The notes under the pieces: model-generated
What the model was told of the DNA's origin: nothing
The model's input: the letters and a program-made list of their open reading frames with translations, nothing else
Databases searched by the model: none
Made by a program: the position numbers and the translations under genes
Shown here: positions 34,841 to 45,592 of the stretch, one piece after another
Layout: each line of letters opens with the position of its first letter
Numbering within the stretch: the stretch's first letter is position 1
Assembly: GCA_963422465.1 (NCBI GenBank)
Contig: OY730170.1
Span: forward strand, 5,395,171 to 5,459,170
Direction: 5' to 3'
Source: Lichina pygmaea
Taxonomy: Eukaryota; Ascomycota; Lichinomycetes; Lichinales; Lichinaceae
Length of the DNA: 64,000 bases

Positions 34841-35687
34841 TGTTTCAAGGCCGAGGCGTGACCAGTTCTAGCTCCGAGAGTGTTCGTGGGGGCTGGAAGG
34901 GCGAGTAATTCACGTGATATGTCGACTGCGAGCCTGTGGTGCTGCGCTTCCCGTACGGAGTACTTGCTTGGCCCATCGACAATAATCTGACATGGATGGT
35001 TTCTGGCAGGACTGTGTTGAGTGCACTTTTTTTATGCTACTGTGAAACACGACTACGAAATAAGAGTGCAGAGTTGAAACTTGCAGCTCACAGACCAAGC
35101 ACAGATGTGTTTTGCGTCCCTGACTGCCGTCCCAAGATTACAGACCTCGAGCTTGCAGTGAAGGGCAGCATCAGCAGTTGCGGACAATCGATCAGATGGT
35201 TGATCCGAAAGGACGTCTGTCTTGCTACTACTGGTGGTAGCCAGCCTCATTAGCTTGATTGCAATCGAGACGTAGGAGCTTGGAGGGTCTTTCTATTGTA
35301 GAAGGTAGGTGACGAGAAGGTTCACGGCTGTGCTTCCAGATCTCAGAAAAGATTTCAGATCAAAGTACGGAAGTACGAGGTCACATGTCACTTCGAGCAT
35401 GGTCTTCATGAGACGGTGCGCCTCGTAGCTTTGACGAATTTGAATATAGATAAGCTAGCTTTAAATATCCCACTTCACGTAACGGAGGTTAAGCTAAGGA
35501 GGGAGTTAGATTGTGATTTTACAAGCGCACATGGGCATCTGACGGGATATCGATAAATGAGATCAAGCACCTGGCCGGCGCTGGAATCCAAAAGAGGAAA
35601 CGAAAAAGGAGGAGTGTCGTCCAAGATGTACAGTGGGCGATCCTGCGTACGGTACTGCCGTCGGGCAGCCACCATCCGAGGCCTCCT
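34841..35687. other. Intergenic, nothing recognised
   Basis: Upstream of LSM2 and downstream of the methyltransferase gene. Short frames only; a few GTACGGAGTAC-like motifs (about 34953). Confidence 0.5.
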
Positions 35688-38426
35688 TCAAGGCATTGGC
35701 TTCCTGGCGAAGCCGCTCAAGCATTTCCATCCGGCCCGGCCCTTGCGATTTTCCACGACGACGTCGACGATCCCAGGGAATGGAACCACGTCCGGGCTGA
35801 TCTCGGTCTGAAGCAGCAGCATCCATTGCTCCCACGCTCGAAGCCCGACGAGTCCGGTGACGGCGTCGACGTTGATCGGCCGCGCGCGCTTGTCGTCGAC
35901 CCCGGCCCCGGCCCCATTTGCCTTTGTTTCGCTGGCGGTGGCATAGGCGACGCCCATCGGCAAGAAGGTCCACATGCGGTTCACGTCCACGAATCCGGCC
36001 TTTTCTATCCGTTGTAGCCACGACCTCGTCGGCGACGGGTCGTAGCCGCGAGTCCTGAGCTTAAAACCAAACTCGACGGACATGGCCGTTCCTCGAGGAC
36101 CGGCGTCGAGGAGTTCCGAGTCTAACACGGAAAACTCGAGACAACCGCCAGGTCGGAGACAGCGCAGGCACTCTCGGAGGCAGAGGTCGTACTCGTCGAG
36201 CTCCTCGCCCACAGGCTTCTCTGCCTTGAGGTGCATGTACACCGAACGGGCCGATATGACGTCGAAGTGTTCATCCGGGAAAGGTAGCGCCCACATCCGA
36301 GGCGCCGTGGCAACGAAGTGGTTGCGGGGCCCTCGGAAGTCCGGGTGCGTGTTCGGAGGAAGAGCCGAGGCCGGCAGGGTATGGATCTCGACCGTGGGAT
36401 GATCGTGGGCGCACTGCCACGCCCAGTCGGCCACCGGAACGCCGCCGAGGTCGAGCAGCCTCGGCGGGGCAGCGCCAATCCGCAGCGGTTCAGACGGTGC
36501 GCGCAGCATGCGGGCGCCGACGGTCGTCAGCAGCCGGCCGCCGTTGAGATACCTGATCGCCATGATGTGCCAGTGGGAGGCGGCAAGCAGCCGCGCCACT
36601 TTCCGCTCCAGCTCCAGCTTCGCCGCCTCTCGGGCGGCCGTGTCGGGCTCGTCGTCGAAGACGTCCTTGACGGGTCTGACGGAGGGCATCACAAACCGGC
36701 CCGTGAGACCATCGTAAAATCCGGGATCGGCGACGACGCGCTTCGAGAAGAGCGAGTCATACCGTTCCTGCCGATGGACGAAGACGTCTCGGTCATGACT
36801 GACCCGGAACAGCGCCGAGAAAACGCGCCAAAAGGTCGAGTCGCTGAGCTCGGAGACGCCCTTGGCCGGGCCCTGCAACTGTGTCTCTGGGAGCACTACC
36901 GCCTTGTTCCAGTCTTCCGGCTCGGCCCTGTGCGCTTGGTGCCGCGGCTCCGATGTCGAGCCGTGGGGGACGTCCAACATGAAAGGTACCGCCAATTCTC
37001 CGACCGAAGGCGCGTCGGGCTGCTGCTGCTGGGTCGACAGCCATGATGCGATGCGGTCTTTCGCGGGAGACAAGACGTCGAGAACTTCCTTGTTGCGATG
37101 CTCCCCGGCGCCGTCGGGAGCATCGTCGTCGTCATCGTCGTTGTCTTCGACGGTGTTCATATCGTCATTGTCGACGGCGGCGACCGCTTCCACCTCCTCG
37201 ACCGATGCCGAGGGTTCGAGAGAAGCATGCGGAATGCGCCGGGCGGTCTCGGGTTCGTCTGGCTTCAGATCGTCTAATACCAGGACCCTCTCGCTGGTCC
37301 GAACGGCATGGTCTTCCCATGGGCAGGTGTAGAATCGCTCGGCCGTGGTCGAGGACAGCGGATTTGCCGAATTCGGACACCATGTACGCCTTGTTCCGGC
37401 CCCGAGCGACGGAAAGAAGCCTCCAGGCGAGGGGATGTCCAGCTGTACGACGCTCGCTCGAAAGCGGCCCGAGGATTGCGAACGCGAGCCATATGTGTGA
37501 CGTCGTGACGATGCGGAAACCGACGGCGTAAGCTCCGATTCGAGCTTAATGTCCGGCTCGGGTTCGGATTCTACCTCCGAGTTGTACGGATGCGGCGGCT
37601 CGACGTTCGACTCTGGCATCGGCGGCTGATCTCCGTCGGAGATTGCGTGCAGGGTGGCCAGAGCCTCATCGTTCAGCTGTACGCCCTGACCCCATGTCGG
37701 CGAGGCGTCGTCGGGCGTGCCGACGGACGGCGTCAGCGGCGCGTCCGAGCCCGCTAGCTGCTCCGAAGTCAGACTCCCGTCCAGCGAGGGCGGCGCCGAC
37801 GGGCCGGGCCGGCTCTCCATCAGAAGCGACAGCATGGCGGGCGACAGGGGAATCTTCGGCGGCGGCGTAGGAGGAACGACCAAATCATTCTTGAAGCCAC
37901 CCCTAGCACGCAACGAATGGGCCGACGGAATGAGCAGGGATGGGTATCTTGGCTTCTGTGCGGGCGGGGCGGGAGTTGGCTCGGGCACGGCCTCCCCATC
38001 GGCGCCCACGACGGGGTCACCGACGAAGACGACCTTGATTATATCCTCGCCATCATCAGCTTCGCGGCCCATCGCATCGGCAAGGTCATCGATATCGGTG
38101 CTCGTGTCGATGGTCGATCCCGTCGCAGTCGACATCCAGGTCAGCGAGCGAGAATCGACCGTCGAAGACGTCAGCGAGGAGCAAGTGGAAGAGACGGACA
38201 CGCGAAAGCCTGGAACCGGATCGGCGTACGCTGCTGGAGCTCGGCGGTGCGAAGGTACGGCCAGCTGCTGCGTTGTCCTATCGTCGGCCTTGTCCGATCG
38301 GGTCGGCGCCGGGGGCGGGGTGCCTTCGCCCACTTGACTTTCTTCCACTATCGTATTAAGCGCTCGCCTTGGGGCCGGCCCAGGCGAGGGTTTATAGACG
38401 GTCGCAGGAAGGATATCCAGCTCCAT
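35688..38426 (-). CDS. Large protein with C-terminal SAM-dependent methyltransferase domain
   Basis: Single-exon frame of 912 aa from ATG at 38426 (MELDILPATVYKPSP). The first ~650 residues are low-complexity and disordered: many Pro/Ser/Asp stretches, an acidic run around residue 434 (seven Asp), and repeated PSVGTP/PPTPPP-like segments. The last ~260 residues form a class I methyltransferase: motif I is RLLDLGG (about 655), followed by a long insert, MWALPFPDEHFDVISARSVY and CLRPGGCLEFSVLDSE. The overall design resembles fungal UMTA/LaeA-like methyltransferases. The substrate is unknown and could be protein or small molecule. Nothing nearby suggests a biosynthetic cluster. Confidence 0.8.
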   Translation of the reverse strand: MELDILPATVYKPSPGPAPRRALNTIVEESQVGEGTPPPAPTRSDKADDRTTQQLAVPSHRRAPAAYADPVPGFRVSVSSTCSSLTSSTVDSRSLTWMSTATGSTIDTSTDIDDLADAMGREADDGEDIIKVVFVGDPVVGADGEAVPEPTPAPPAQKPRYPSLLIPSAHSLRARGGFKNDLVVPPTPPPKIPLSPAMLSLLMESRPGPSAPPSLDGSLTSEQLAGSDAPLTPSVGTPDDASPTWGQGVQLNDEALATLHAISDGDQPPMPESNVEPPHPYNSEVESEPEPDIKLESELTPSVSASSRRHTYGSRSQSSGRFRASVVQLDIPSPGGFFPSLGAGTRRTWCPNSANPLSSTTAERFYTCPWEDHAVRTSERVLVLDDLKPDEPETARRIPHASLEPSASVEEVEAVAAVDNDDMNTVEDNDDDDDDAPDGAGEHRNKEVLDVLSPAKDRIASWLSTQQQQPDAPSVGELAVPFMLDVPHGSTSEPRHQAHRAEPEDWNKAVVLPETQLQGPAKGVSELSDSTFWRVFSALFRVSHDRDVFVHRQERYDSLFSKRVVADPGFYDGLTGRFVMPSVRPVKDVFDDEPDTAAREAAKLELERKVARLLAASHWHIMAIRYLNGGRLLTTVGARMLRAPSEPLRIGAAPPRLLDLGGVPVADWAWQCAHDHPTVEIHTLPASALPPNTHPDFRGPRNHFVATAPRMWALPFPDEHFDVISARSVYMHLKAEKPVGEELDEYDLCLRECLRCLRPGGCLEFSVLDSELLDAGPRGTAMSVEFGFKLRTRGYDPSPTRSWLQRIEKAGFVDVNRMWTFLPMGVAYATASETKANGAGAGVDDKRARPINVDAVTGLVGLRAWEQWMLLLQTEISPDVVPFPGIVDVVVENRKGRAGWKCLSGFARKPMP

Positions 38427-39529
38427 CGGTGCAATCGTCACAATCTTCAAGGTCAGGATGTTCCGCCCTCACATACAACAAACAGGCTGTCCAAAAATGC
38501 CCTTGCGACGGTCGATCCGGAGTCCAAAGCGATTGTTGATTCGTCAGCGACGCTCTCACGACCAGCGCGGTTATGCAGATACTTCGTTTCTGCGAAGAAG
38601 GAGAAAGCGGTCGAACTGTTGCGTAAGAGAGAAAGACAGTGAATTACGTCCTTCGATCAACGAAGTGACGTGAGGGATAGGCAGAGCAAAGACGATGGGG
38701 TTGAAGGAGGTGTTGGAGGGGAAGAGCGGGCTTTAAACAAGCGCCTGATTAGTGTCTATAAATAGATAGACGCTCTACTCGTACGTGACGCCCTCCGGCG
38801 CCTCGAACTCGGACCTCGGCCGTGATCCGCAACTAGGTACGTAGTAATACGTACGTAAGTACTGTTCGATGCAAAACTAACGCACAAACTTTCGGTACTG
38901 AAACCGTGTCCGGCCCTGAAGATACTACGGGGCCAGGTTTAAGCTACGGCGAAGATACCATTGTCTTTTGCAAAGTATATGTAGATTCTCATGTCTCTTC
39001 GCCTTCGGCAAGGCACAGCGGCTATAACGTACTGTACTTCGTACTTACGTAACGTACGTTACTGTAGAACAGAAACGACCAATGGATGTCTGACTAAGCT
39101 ACAATTGCCGCCCGAGATCGGCGCCTACGGTCCGTAAGGAGGTGCGGGAGGCCAATCCAATCCACACTTTTATCATGACGTCACCTGTACGGAAGTACGT
39201 CCCATACGTACAGTACCTATACGTACCGTACGGAGGAAGCACGGCAACCGAATGCCTCATTGCGATGTCTGATGAATTCTGTCAGTCTTGGCTTTCGTCT
39301 GCTGTAAGCAAGAGTTTGTATTGTACTCGTACCTCCGTACCACTGCGTTAGTGACGACAGTGTGAACAATCTCATGATTCATGCCCCAGATTTTGCCTCC
39401 CTCTCGCGGACGTAATGTACTTGGGCAGTCGCGGGACGACGAGGGAGGTATACGGTCTCATCAGACCAAGTTCGAAATCTTGACATTTGAACGCAGCCTC
39501 CATAAGTTCCGCTCGCACGGACTTCGAAG
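38427..39529. other. Intergenic, GTAC-palindrome rich
   Basis: Upstream of the methyltransferase gene. It holds dense GTACGTA/TACGTAC runs at about 38835-38870, 39028-39066 and 39183-39235. No gene seen. Confidence 0.5.
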
Positions 39530-40301
39530 CTAGCGCCGACGACGCGTGGGGTCTCTGTTGAGAAAGACGTCAAGATACGTCTCTTGGTATGCCACAGGAC
39601 CCGGCGTATTATCGCGAAAGAGCCATGGATAGACACACAACGACAGCAGAGGTACGACGGTGCCTGGGAAGTCTATGATCCCGGTGATTTTGAAGTCATC
39701 GTCAACCTGGAAACATCAACTTGATTCAATTCCCTTTTGTGAAGGCTGCGCTTACCAGGATGTTCTGGATCGTTAGGTCATCATGATGAATCACAAACGG
39801 ATCATTGTTGAAACAATCAACGATGAGATGTGGGGCGATTTCACGAAGCTGTTGATATAACAGCACCTCGTCCTTTTCTTGCTCATCCTCATCATCACTG
39901 TCAGGCGGTTCGTTGGCGTATAACTCGTTGAGGTCGCACCGGTAATGTGGTGTGCGTCTTCAGGTACTTCAATGTGGCGGCGTAGGACAGAGTTATTTCT
40001 TCTGGCTGATGGCAACTCGTGGCCAAAGGGATACGTGCAAGCCAGCGGACCTGATTTTCGAAAGTCACCTCAAAGATGGTGTTGAAGCCTTACATTTTAG
40101 CAGTGGCGCTTGACTTTGCTGGGCTTATACAGACGGTACCTCCAAGTTGTTCAGAATGAAGGCTGCATGATAGTCCCCCTCTGATAGAGGACGCCACCTC
40201 ACACAGCCTTTTCCCTTTCCTGGCTGGGAAGTTTGTGACTGATAACTCTTCCATCGTTGCAGTGATGGTGGAAGCAAGAAACCTCTTGAAAGTGACTGCA
40301 T
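39530..40301 (-). pseudogene. APH/choline-kinase-like phosphotransferase gene, broken
   Basis: Remains of a fungal aminoglycoside-phosphotransferase-family protein. The putative first part contains SEGDYHAAFILNNLE (upstream of a 51-nt intron, 40089-40139). The next exon (39756-40088) reads GFNTIFEVTFENQVRWLARI, the N-lobe, then the catalytic FVIHHDDLTIQNIL (HxDL...N). After a 49-nt intron (39707-39755) comes VDDDFKITGIIDFPGTV with the metal-binding IDF motif, ending at 39530. Between KYLKTHTT and HYRCDLNELY (about 39948) the frame shifts by one base. The 5' end also changes frame. Length (about 230 aa) is short for the family. Probably a pseudogene. Confidence 0.6.
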
Positions 40302-40913
40302 CAGTTTTCCATGATAGATCTCATACAGTAAGATCATGTGACATTGTTAGGATTGCAACACTGCCAAGGTCCAATCTCGGGAAGGACACGGCGGGCTGCA
40401 GAATAGAGGCTGAATAGGGAACTGAACAGGGGTTGGATTCGTGTATATAGCGAGTGCTTTTCTCCTAAAGAAATTGATAACGGCTCTTCCCTGCCTCCCA
40501 GCTCCAACAATTTCCGGGCCTGCCACGTTGCCTAGAGGGCTGGCCATGGGCTGAGCTCTGCAAAGCCAAAAATGTGGGTCGCCCATTTAACTAGCTCCTC
40601 ACCTCTTCCAACTAGCCCCACATACTGATTGAACTACGTATGTACATCACCCACGTATTCGGAACCCTTCGGTCCTGCTGGAGCTAAAAGGCAATGGCCT
40701 GCTCTGAGAGGGGAGAAGATTGACGCCCTCTCGGACCTGAGGGCTACGTAGTTGACCCCCTATCTAGCTGACTAACACTACGGTAAGGTACTGACTAAGC
40801 CAGGCTCAGCCCTGGCCCTGCGGCCGCAATAGGTCCTCTGTGCCTGACACTCTCAGAACTGTTCCTAGCAATTTCAGATCTTGACTTCCTGAACAAGAGA
40901 ACATCCACTAACT
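40302..40913. other. Intergenic, no gene seen
   Basis: Contains the motif GTACTGACTAAGCCAGGC (about 40788), similar to a motif at the outer part of LINE A (about 20570). That hints at transposon remains. No coding frame is supported. Confidence 0.4.
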
Positions 40914-41120
40914 GTGGTACAGGCATCTCATCATTGCAGTGCTTGCAACAAGAATGCCAAACCTTCCTGTCTCGATAAAGGCCACGTTGCCTTTTGTGAG
41001 ATGCGAAAGATACGGTACCATCAGACCTGGGACCGCGGCAGCACATGTAAAGCGATGGAAAAACTTGCCGCAGCTTGCACGGCAAAGGAAGTAGCAGCGA
41101 GCAAGAAAAATAATAAATAA
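40914..41120 (+). CDS. Possible small Cys/His-rich protein or exon
   Basis: 68-codon open frame without an early ATG; it may be an exon or a remnant. It carries regularly spaced metal-type ligands: HHCSACNKNAKPSC, GHVAFC, then YHQTW and C later, followed by a Lys/Ala-rich tail. This spacing reminds me of small Cys/His-rich hypothetical proteins of ascomycetes, but I cannot name a family. The frame has no stop between 40914 and 41120; the upstream TGA is at 40890. Confidence 0.3.
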   Translation: MVQASHHCSACNKNAKPSCLDKGHVAFCEMRKIRYHQTWDRGSTCKAMEKLAAACTAKEVAASKKNNK

Positions 41121-41575
41121 GCAAGTCAGTATATGTCATTGTAGTAACTTGAGGGGACTCAAGACATTCTCACTGGCTTGACAGGAGCACCTCACACTAT
41201 GAGATCATACTGTACTGTACAGTACGGTACTCTACCAGAGTTGTCGAGATCTTGTCCTCTACCGTACACCAAAGAGTCCAGGAAGATTGTTTTTCTACAG
41301 AGTCATCCATAGGCCACTGAAGATAATGGATTCCATCTTTGGATAAGGGTGGTAGTCGAGAAGGCAAAAGGTAATCTTTTGGCGAGACATAGTAGATGAA
41401 GTCTGGGCCCACACTGATTGTGGCAGTCTACGGCGGATGATGACCGAAACTGCGCCAATACCGGACCGTGTCCTACTCCCCTACGATAAAGATGGCATAC
41501 GTGGACAAGTAGCATGATCCCTAATTGATATCACTCAACCGCTCACTTTTCCAATCGATTCTCATGAAGGTAATC

Positions 41576-42252
41576 TCAACGAAACCCAGCATATGTCGGT
41601 GTGAAACGTCGTGGTGGAGGTTGAGGCCCACTTCCGATACGGAAACTCTTACGTGCAGCCCCGGCCACATTTCGCCCGACTCCAGCAACCATGTCATAAA
41701 CATCTCGTACATCAATCATTAACGGAGACTTTGGTTTCTTCGGCTTTGGTTTTCTGGGAGTGCCTCGACCTCTGCCAGGGTTTCCGCTCTCTCCGTCCTC
41801 ATCATCGCGCCCTGAATCTCTGGAGGGACTGGAGATCTGTTGATCAGGCCACAGGCCCGTCTCGATGCGAGCGTCGCATGCTTCGGCAAGGCGGATGTGA
41901 TACGCTTCATCCGTCTCGCCCAACCGGCGCACTATGTCGGATCTCTTTCGAGCAAGTCAGCCGTTGATCGCTCGACCATATCCGACGGAAAGATTCGGCC
42001 TGGGCTGGGTACCGCAGCTTCGATGCATTCCGCCTTGATACGTTGACGCCGCATGCGTTGGCGAATGACACGTTGTCCCAACCAAAGGGAACCCCCGGCG
42101 ACGGTCCAAAAGCCGACCCCCTTTGCCAAAGCGTAGCGATCGGGCTCTTCTACTACCTCAATGCCATCGTGCCGGGAACCCTTCCCACGTCGAGGAGTGG
42201 GAATCGCCGTTGCTAAAACGAAGAGGAAGGTGACGCCAAGAAGGATCCTCAT
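41576..42252 (-). CDS. Predicted secreted protein of unknown function
   Basis: Model complement(join(41576..41931, 42042..42252)), 188 aa. It starts with a clear signal peptide (MRILLGVTFLFVLATAIPTP) followed by a possible dibasic processing site (RRGKG). Two open frames overlap by one base at 41932. A 110-nt intron with donor GTATCA, branch GGCTGAC and acceptor CATAG keeps the frame and removes the first frame's stop. The mature part has a weakly hydrophobic stretch (GFWTVAGGSLWLG), an Arg-rich segment, then RRLGETDEAYHIRLAEACDA and a Pro/Lys-rich low-complexity tail. No family recognised. The intron choice is inference; a one-base frameshift would also join the frames. Confidence 0.5.
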
Positions 42253-43198
42253 CGCGAGATGGATCGAACGATAGCCATGCTGAAGGCGAGGGTGAGAAGT
42301 GATGGAAGTTGATATACTGAGACTTCTGCCTACCCCACATTCTCCAGCAGATTGTCATAGTGGTGGGGTGAATGGGCCTGTAGAAATCACGCAGTACAAT
42401 TATAACATGGTGGAATCGCCAGCTCGCCCGAGTACGAGCGCACGGATATAGGGATCTCGTCTTTCCACAGGCTGTGATTGATGTTCATTGGGCATGTTGT
42501 GTTTGATGTGGCGCGGACCCCGTCGGAGCGCTTCAACCGAGCTCGTCTACTTACGCACATCCGTACGGAGTACACGACAGTCAGACACGGCGTTGTTCAA
42601 GACTGCGCCCCACGCAGTAAAAGCACAGCTGCCACGTGCTGCTTTTGAGAAGCTGGTTGGAAGGATTGCTTTTCAACTCCAACATCCGCTAGTAATCTGT
42701 TGGGAGAAGGTGGCCTCACGTACCATCGCAACCCCTACCGGTGTCACATTCTGGTAGACCGCCGCTGTCGAAGAACAATTCACGAAGTCGGCCCCGAGAA
42801 GCCTGACAGCGTACGGTGCTGGATCGGCAACTACAAGTCGTCACCATTTGCCACAATCAACCGTTTCGCGGCGAGAGTGACGGGGATGTGGTGGGCTACG
42901 TGCAAAAGTTTCCCATTGATGTCGTGTACTCGCTGGTCCAGTGTGATTTCGGACCTCTGCGGCCTGGGTCCGTGAGGACGATTAGCGGGCAATACGGGGT
43001 AGGGCTACTGCAGACTCCAGATCTAAGTTCTTGGACTCGACTTGCTCTACTGAGACAAATCAAGCTTGGAAGCAAGCTTTGTGCTCCGTACTGTAGGATG
43101 AAGGCTCGGAGTGGTGGAAAAACAGCAGAGGAAAGTCGACGAGGTAAAACTTGCTCTTGTGCCGACCTTGTCATGATGCCCGATCTGATCCAATCCTA
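42253..43198. other. Intergenic, no gene supported
   Basis: One 142-codon + frame (42816-43244) runs into the inverted-repeat element and has no recognisable motif. Otherwise nothing seen. Confidence 0.4.
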
Positions 43199-43384
43199 CC
43201 GTACCCGATCACATGACGGTCGATATCAGATAGCGAGCAGTTGAGGGGCCCCCTTGATGAAATTTTGTATAAGTCCACTATCCTTGGTTGGAATCATCTC
43301 AAATTTTTATATTGGGTAGAGAATCATATAGAGAAGAGATATCGAGCAATAGAGCTCTAGTATACAAAGCATGACTGTTTTCTC
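43199..43384 (+). repeat. Left arm of the inverted-repeat element
   Basis: Includes TTGATGAAATTTTGTATAAG, CCACTATCCTTGGTTGGA and TATCGAGCAATAGAGCTCTA, all found inverted in the right arm. Confidence 0.85.
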
Positions 43385-43757
43385 AGAACTCAACTTTATT
43401 ACTTAGTCCTTGCGACCTCCTTGTCTTCCCACCGGTCATCTTCATCATTGACATCAGCAGAAGACCCCAGGAAGTAAAGCTAGTGGAGCGTGTTGGTGCC
43501 CTTAGCATCCAGGAATAGTCTATGACTCCCCAGACTGTCTAGGATCTTGCAGAGCGTATTGTTGGGAAGTCTTGTTTCAAGTGCAGAACACAGCACCTTG
43601 TAGAAGCAGGCAGAGAAGGAGGAAAAAGATCAGAAGGCTGTAACAACTGCAAGAAAGACTCATTCACCAGTCAAAACAGTCTTCTTCTGATGTTGATGAT
43701 GTAGATGACAGGTGGGAAGATTAGGAGGCCCCAGAACTAATTAACATCATTGAGTCC

Positions 43758-43944
43758 TGAGAAAGCAATCACGCTTTGTATACTAGAGCTCTATTGCTCG
43801 ATATCTCTTCTCTATATGATTCTCCACCCGATATAAAAATTTGAGAGAACTCCAACCAAGGATAGTGGACTTATACAAAATTTCATCAAGGGGGCCTCTT
43901 AACTGCTCGTTATCTGATATCGACCGTCATGTGATCGGGTACGG
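43758..43944 (-). repeat. Right arm of the inverted-repeat element
   Basis: Reverse complement of the left arm. Sample differences between arms: ATAGCGAGC versus ATAACGAGC, TATTGGGTAG versus TATCGGGTGG and GCATGACTG versus GCGTGATTG; these are transitions, consistent with C-to-T decay. Confidence 0.85.
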
Positions 43945-44546
43945 TACATGTTGACATTCTTTGTGGACAGTCTCGAAGTCGGACCAGCAGCTTCAGAATC
44001 ACAAGTGACGTGATGCTATTGACCAGAGGGGTGGCCTCTCCGGACCGCAGTTGAAGGAGGGACCATCAAATAGACAACTCCTCGATCAACTTACTAGGTG
44101 TACGGTACCTATAGTATGCGACATCTCCACTGTTCGGAAGGTTTGTTTTGAGGAATAGATGTGCAAGTCCATCCTTGAGTCTCTGTCACTGCACTGAGTC
44201 TTGGTTTACCAGATCTGCAGAGGACGTCAACGAGGATTTTTTGATTTTGATTTGATTCTTACACTGATTTGGCTGTTAAGCCATGCAGAACTTCTTGAAG
44301 GATTTTTGTCTCTGGTAGACTTGACTCGGGGACCTCACGCATTTACCGTACACCCCGTGGTTTGTAGTGTACGTACTGTGGGAAAACCCCAAACCCCGTA
44401 GGGGAAATAGGAAAACCACAGTAATGAGGGTTTTGTGGATCTTGACGGATATTGGGTGAGCTATTTCTTGGGGGTTTTCATACATCTTGCGAGGAGTACA
44501 TCTTAGACAAGTTCTATGAATCTCGGGGGTTTTTGTGGCAGAATGT

Positions 44547-44674
44547 GGGGTGGGTCAGATTCGAACTGACGACTAGTTTAGTCAGGTTCTCCAGGCCTGA
44601 CACCACTGGTTCCGGGTCATGGGTGCCACGTAGTGGGAAACTCTCACCAGCTTCCCGCTACACCATGCCGCCCC
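44547..44674 (-). ncRNA. tRNA-like locus (A box, B box, variable-arm hairpin), unresolved
   Basis: Read on the minus strand, it begins GGGGCGG and ends CCACCCC (six of seven pairs). It has an A-box match TGGTGTAGCGG and a T-arm GTCAG-TTCGAAT-CTGAC (B box). Just before that lies a GACTA/TAGTC hairpin like the variable arm of Ser/Leu tRNAs. A loop CTGGAGA within CAGGC...ACCTG would give anticodon GGA. However, about 45 nt too many lie between the A box and the anticodon arm, including a second hairpin GTAG-C-GGGAA/TTCCC-A-CTAC. It could be a degenerate tRNA, an intron-containing tRNA or a tRNA-derived SINE head. Confidence 0.35.
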
Positions 44675-44679
44675 TTCAA

Positions 44680-45592
44680 CGAGGATTAGATGGTGCGCAT
44701 CCGTCAGCTTGATTTCCACTCCAAGGTGTTGCTCCTATGCTGTACATACATACTTCCGTACTCGTACTCTACTTACCTTCCTAAAGAGTACGGAACGTAC
44801 GTACACTATGTAGAAACTTCACTATCGTGTCTGATGGGGACTACTTACGAGTAGTTGCAACGTCTACTTGCTAGATCTGTAGGACCGCTTGCCAAGTCGT
44901 ACGAGTAAGTTACGTCTGGGGTACTCCCTATTGGAGCCGAAATACTAGTATGCGCAAAGTACCGTACGGTACCCAATCCGATGAACGTCCTCGACAATCA
45001 GCGCCCAGTTTCTCGACCCGCCAAGTCCCGTCGAGCTGGACGTGACCGACTGGGTTGCTGATATGAAGGCCGAGATACTTCCTGGCATAAGGTAGAGTAG
45101 GGAGACAAAATCTACGCACAACCCCCCCTCCCCCGCCACCCGGGTCATAGACACTTGGTCGCTCAGCTCCCTGGCAATAGTAATGCGATCGAGAAAAGGG
45201 CTGACGGTTGTCCAGTGGTCAAGCTACAGTACTGCTGCTAGTGAGCTGCGCAATCAGGTATATTCGACCGGAGGGGATGCGTCGACTTTTGTCGTACCGT
45301 ATTACATTAATCTCCCGTCGCCCCAATGTATCGTTCCTTAACGTTCCGTACGAGGCATACGTATGTACGGAACGTATGGAGGATTATGTTTGGCGAGATG
45401 TCTCAAGTTGACAAGGTGCAAGGTTTTCCTTCGAAAACGAGTCTCAGTCCATAACAGCTACGATACATATGTACCAACGGTCCAAGAGCATGTGGAACCG
45501 CAAGTTCCCAATGCCGTTGTGCCTGAACTTCCGATCATCACTGTAATAGAACACTTGCAAAGCCGTCATCTGAGGTTTTGTTGCCTTCTGAC
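44680..45592. other. Intergenic, no gene supported
   Basis: GTAC-rich runs at 44750-44815 and 45340-45375. Short frames only. Confidence 0.45.

Larger units (their letters stand above)
43199..43944. mobile_element. 746-bp non-autonomous element with ~187-bp terminal inverted repeats
   Basis: The ends CCGTACCCGATCACATGACG (43199) and its complement (43944) are flanked on both sides by TA (43197-43198 and 43945-43946), the target duplication of Tc1/mariner/pogo-type elements. The arms stay alignable over about 187 bp, differing mainly by transitions. The ~370-bp centre has no open frame of note. It looks like a MITE or foldback element moved by a transposase elsewhere. Confidence 0.85.
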
